The position numbers were made by a program, and so were the translations under genes. A DNA stretch of 6,057 nucleotides. Origin: Rhizobium sp. Q54 (GTDB lineage Bacteria > Pseudomonadota > Alphaproteobacteria > SMXS01). The notes beneath the pieces were generated by a model. That model was not told where the DNA came from. It saw only the letters and a program-made list of their open reading frames with translations, and ran no database searches. This document shows, piece by piece, positions 5,367 to 6,057 of this stretch. The DNA is taken from NCBI GenBank assembly GCA_945872035.1, contig CAMBYA010000161.1, positions 1 to 6,057 of the forward strand, in the 5' to 3' direction. The first letter of the stretch is position 1; each line of letters starts with the position of its first letter.

Positions 5367-5557
5367 AGTTAAGAGCTACTCGCAAGTTCCGGCTGGGTAG
5401 CGCTGGTGACGGAATCGACCCCGAAAGGGGATCATGCGCTCCCCGTCACCAGCGCCCCTACCGCCGGAGCGACAGATCGGAATCCCCGTGACGTCAGCCA
5501 TGACGTCTCCTGAGCGAGCCCGCCGACTCCTCCCCGTGTCGGCGGGCTTATTCATTT
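5367..5557 (+). ncRNA. Candidate standalone structured small RNA, family unknown
   Basis: A predicted transcript of about 180-190 nt lies between its own promoter (5331-5359) and a terminator (5518-5557). Its main feature is a long bulged stem made of TCCGGC (5388-5393) with GCCGGA (5463-5468), GGTAG (5396-5400) with CTACC (5458-5462), and a perfect 12-bp helix CGCTGGTGACGG (5401-5412) with CCGTCACCAGCG (5443-5454). Inside the 30-nt loop, CCCC-GAAA-GGGG (5419-5430) forms a small GNRA-capped hairpin. A second hairpin pairs GACGTCA (5490-5496) with TGACGTC (5501-5507) across GCCA. CTCGC (5379-5383) could pair with GCGAG (5514-5518) to close the fold. The features do not match tmRNA, SRP RNA, RNase P RNA, 5S rRNA or a TPP riboswitch, and I see no 6S-type single long hairpin. 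The ends are approximate. A leader role for the downstream enzyme gene is less likely because that gene seems to have its own promoter after the terminator. Confidence 0.6.
5518..5557 (+). terminator. Rho-independent terminator of the small RNA
   Basis: GCCCGCCGAC (5518-5527) pairs perfectly with GTCGGCGGGC (5538-5547) across a 10-nt loop, and A5517-T5548 adds an eleventh pair. The tail TTATTCATTT (5548-5557) is T-rich but interrupted. The stem is very G+C-rich, which can compensate. The end of the tail overlaps the -35 of the next promoter. Confidence 0.8.
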
Positions 5558-5583
5558 GACCGACCCTGCTCCGCAGCTAGAGT
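5556..5583 (+). promoter_or_regulatory. Promoter of the ThDP enzyme gene
   Basis: TTGACCG (5556-5562) fits the alphaproteobacterial -35 TTGaCgS at six of seven positions. After 13 nt, GCTAGAGT (5576-5583) fits GCTANAWC at five of the seven defined positions. Transcription would start near 5590, giving a short leader of about 22 nt that contains the ribosome binding site AAGGGGAG (5597-5604). Confidence 0.5.
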
Positions 5584-5611
5584 TGGCCCTCCAGGGAAGG
5601 GGAGCCGCCAC

Positions 5612-6057
5612 ATGAACGGTGCGCAAGCACTGGTCGCCGCCGCCGTCAGCGAGGGCATCGAGGTCTGTTTCGCCAATCCGGGCACCACCGAGATGCCGCT
5701 GGTGCTGGCGCTCGATTCGGTGCCCGGGATTCGCGGTATCCTCTGTCTGCACGAGAACGTGGCGACTGGCGCGGCCGACGGCTATGGCCGGATGACCGGC
5801 AAGCCGGCCATGTGCCTGCTTCACCTGGGGCCCGGCCTCGCCAACGGCCTGACCAACCTGCACAACGCCCGGCGCGCCTTCACGCCGGTGCTGAACGTCA
5901 TCGGCGAGCATGCCAGCTGGCACATGCCGGCCGATCCGCTGCTCGCCACCCACATCGAATGGATCGCGCGCACCGTCAGCGACTATGTGAAGGAGAACCT
6001 GGGCGCGACCACCGTCGCCGTGGATTTGGCCGACGCGGTCGAAGGCACGAAGCAGGG
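5612..6057 (+). CDS. Thiamine-diphosphate enzyme, acetolactate synthase large-subunit-like, 3' end cut by window
   Basis: The first 148 residues of a ThDP-dependent enzyme of the acetolactate synthase/benzoylformate decarboxylase superfamily; whole proteins are usually 500-600 residues. The N-terminal (PYR) domain is clear: GAQALVAAAVSEGIEVCFANPGTTEMPLVLAL (residues 3-34), then LCLHENVATGAADGYGRMTGKP (44-65), and HLGPGLANGLTNLHNARRAFTPVLNVIGEH (71-100). Glu48 in LHEN sits where the family's catalytic glutamate activates the thiamine ring. The domain alone does not separate true acetolactate synthase (branched-chain amino acid synthesis) from related decarboxylases or lyases. The FANPGTTE form is common in IlvB-like paralogues outside ilv operons, so an accessory role is likely. 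The ATG has GGAG 7 nt upstream and a promoter of its own just after the sRNA terminator. Confidence 0.88.
   Translation, partial: MNGAQALVAAAVSEGIEVCFANPGTTEMPLVLALDSVPGIRGILCLHENVATGAADGYGRMTGKPAMCLLHLGPGLANGLTNLHNARRAFTPVLNVIGEHASWHMPADPLLATHIEWIARTVSDYVKENLGATTVAVDLADAVEGTKQ

Noticed and set aside
5306..5491. Short frames through the intergenic region (5306-5491 and 5206-5400)
   Set aside because: Neither has a ribosome binding site. They run through the inverted repeat, dyads and RNA stems, and the residues look random.
5367..5557. 6S RNA
   Set aside because: Length is similar and CTCGCAAG near the 5' end is suggestive. However, the 5' and 3' ends pair over only about 5 bp and the fold shows separate hairpins, not one long hairpin with a central bubble.
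5360..5611. TPP riboswitch or leader for the ThDP enzyme
   Set aside because: The conserved TPP-riboswitch motifs are absent. The protein uses ThDP as a cofactor rather than making it, and a separate promoter lies after the terminator.

Overview
The window is about two-thirds G+C and carries genes typical of an alphaproteobacterium. The best lineage evidence is a DUF1491 protein and a DUF3775 protein, plus promoter-like sites that fit the Caulobacter-type housekeeping consensus (TTGaCgS, 10-14 nt, GCTANAWC). I cannot name the genus.

Layout. (1) Minus strand, 1-1115: a VOC/glyoxalase-fold protein followed 11 nt later by a luciferase-like (F420-type LLM) oxidoreductase that runs off the left edge; the two form one operon read leftwards. 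(2) Plus strand, 1220-1597: a small unrecognised gene whose G+C (about 52% by hand count) is clearly below its neighbours. (3) Plus strand, 1636-3717: a tight four-gene operon encoding an EthD-like protein, a zinc-independent MDR-family NADPH oxidoreductase, an antibiotic-biosynthesis-monooxygenase (ABM) protein and a DUF1491 protein. The last apparently starts at a CTG codon overlapping the stop of the ABM gene. (4) 3786-4649: an MBL-fold hydrolase of the persulfide dioxygenase (ETHE1/Blh) type. (5) 4733-5137: a DUF3775 protein. (6) 5138-5611: a 474-base stretch without a convincing coding gene but rich in structure. (7) 5612 to the right edge: the N-terminal part of a thiamine-diphosphate enzyme of the acetolactate-synthase type.

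The LLM, VOC, EthD, MDR and ABM proteins are families often found together in gene sets for breakdown or remodelling of organic compounds. The two divergent operons may serve one such pathway, but the sequence does not reveal the substrate. The MBL enzyme would handle glutathione persulfide or a related sulfur compound.

The most interesting part is 5138-5611. It holds an imperfect 33-nt-arm inverted repeat resembling dispersed palindromic elements, then two Fur-box-like dyads, then a promoter with a perfect GCTACATC -10. Next come a bulged stem of about 23 bp, a second 7-bp hairpin and an 11-bp terminator hairpin. A second promoter, starting at the terminator tail, serves the ThDP enzyme. I read this as an independent small RNA gene of roughly 180-190 nt, possibly controlled by a Fur-family metalloregulator. 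I could not assign the RNA to any known family.
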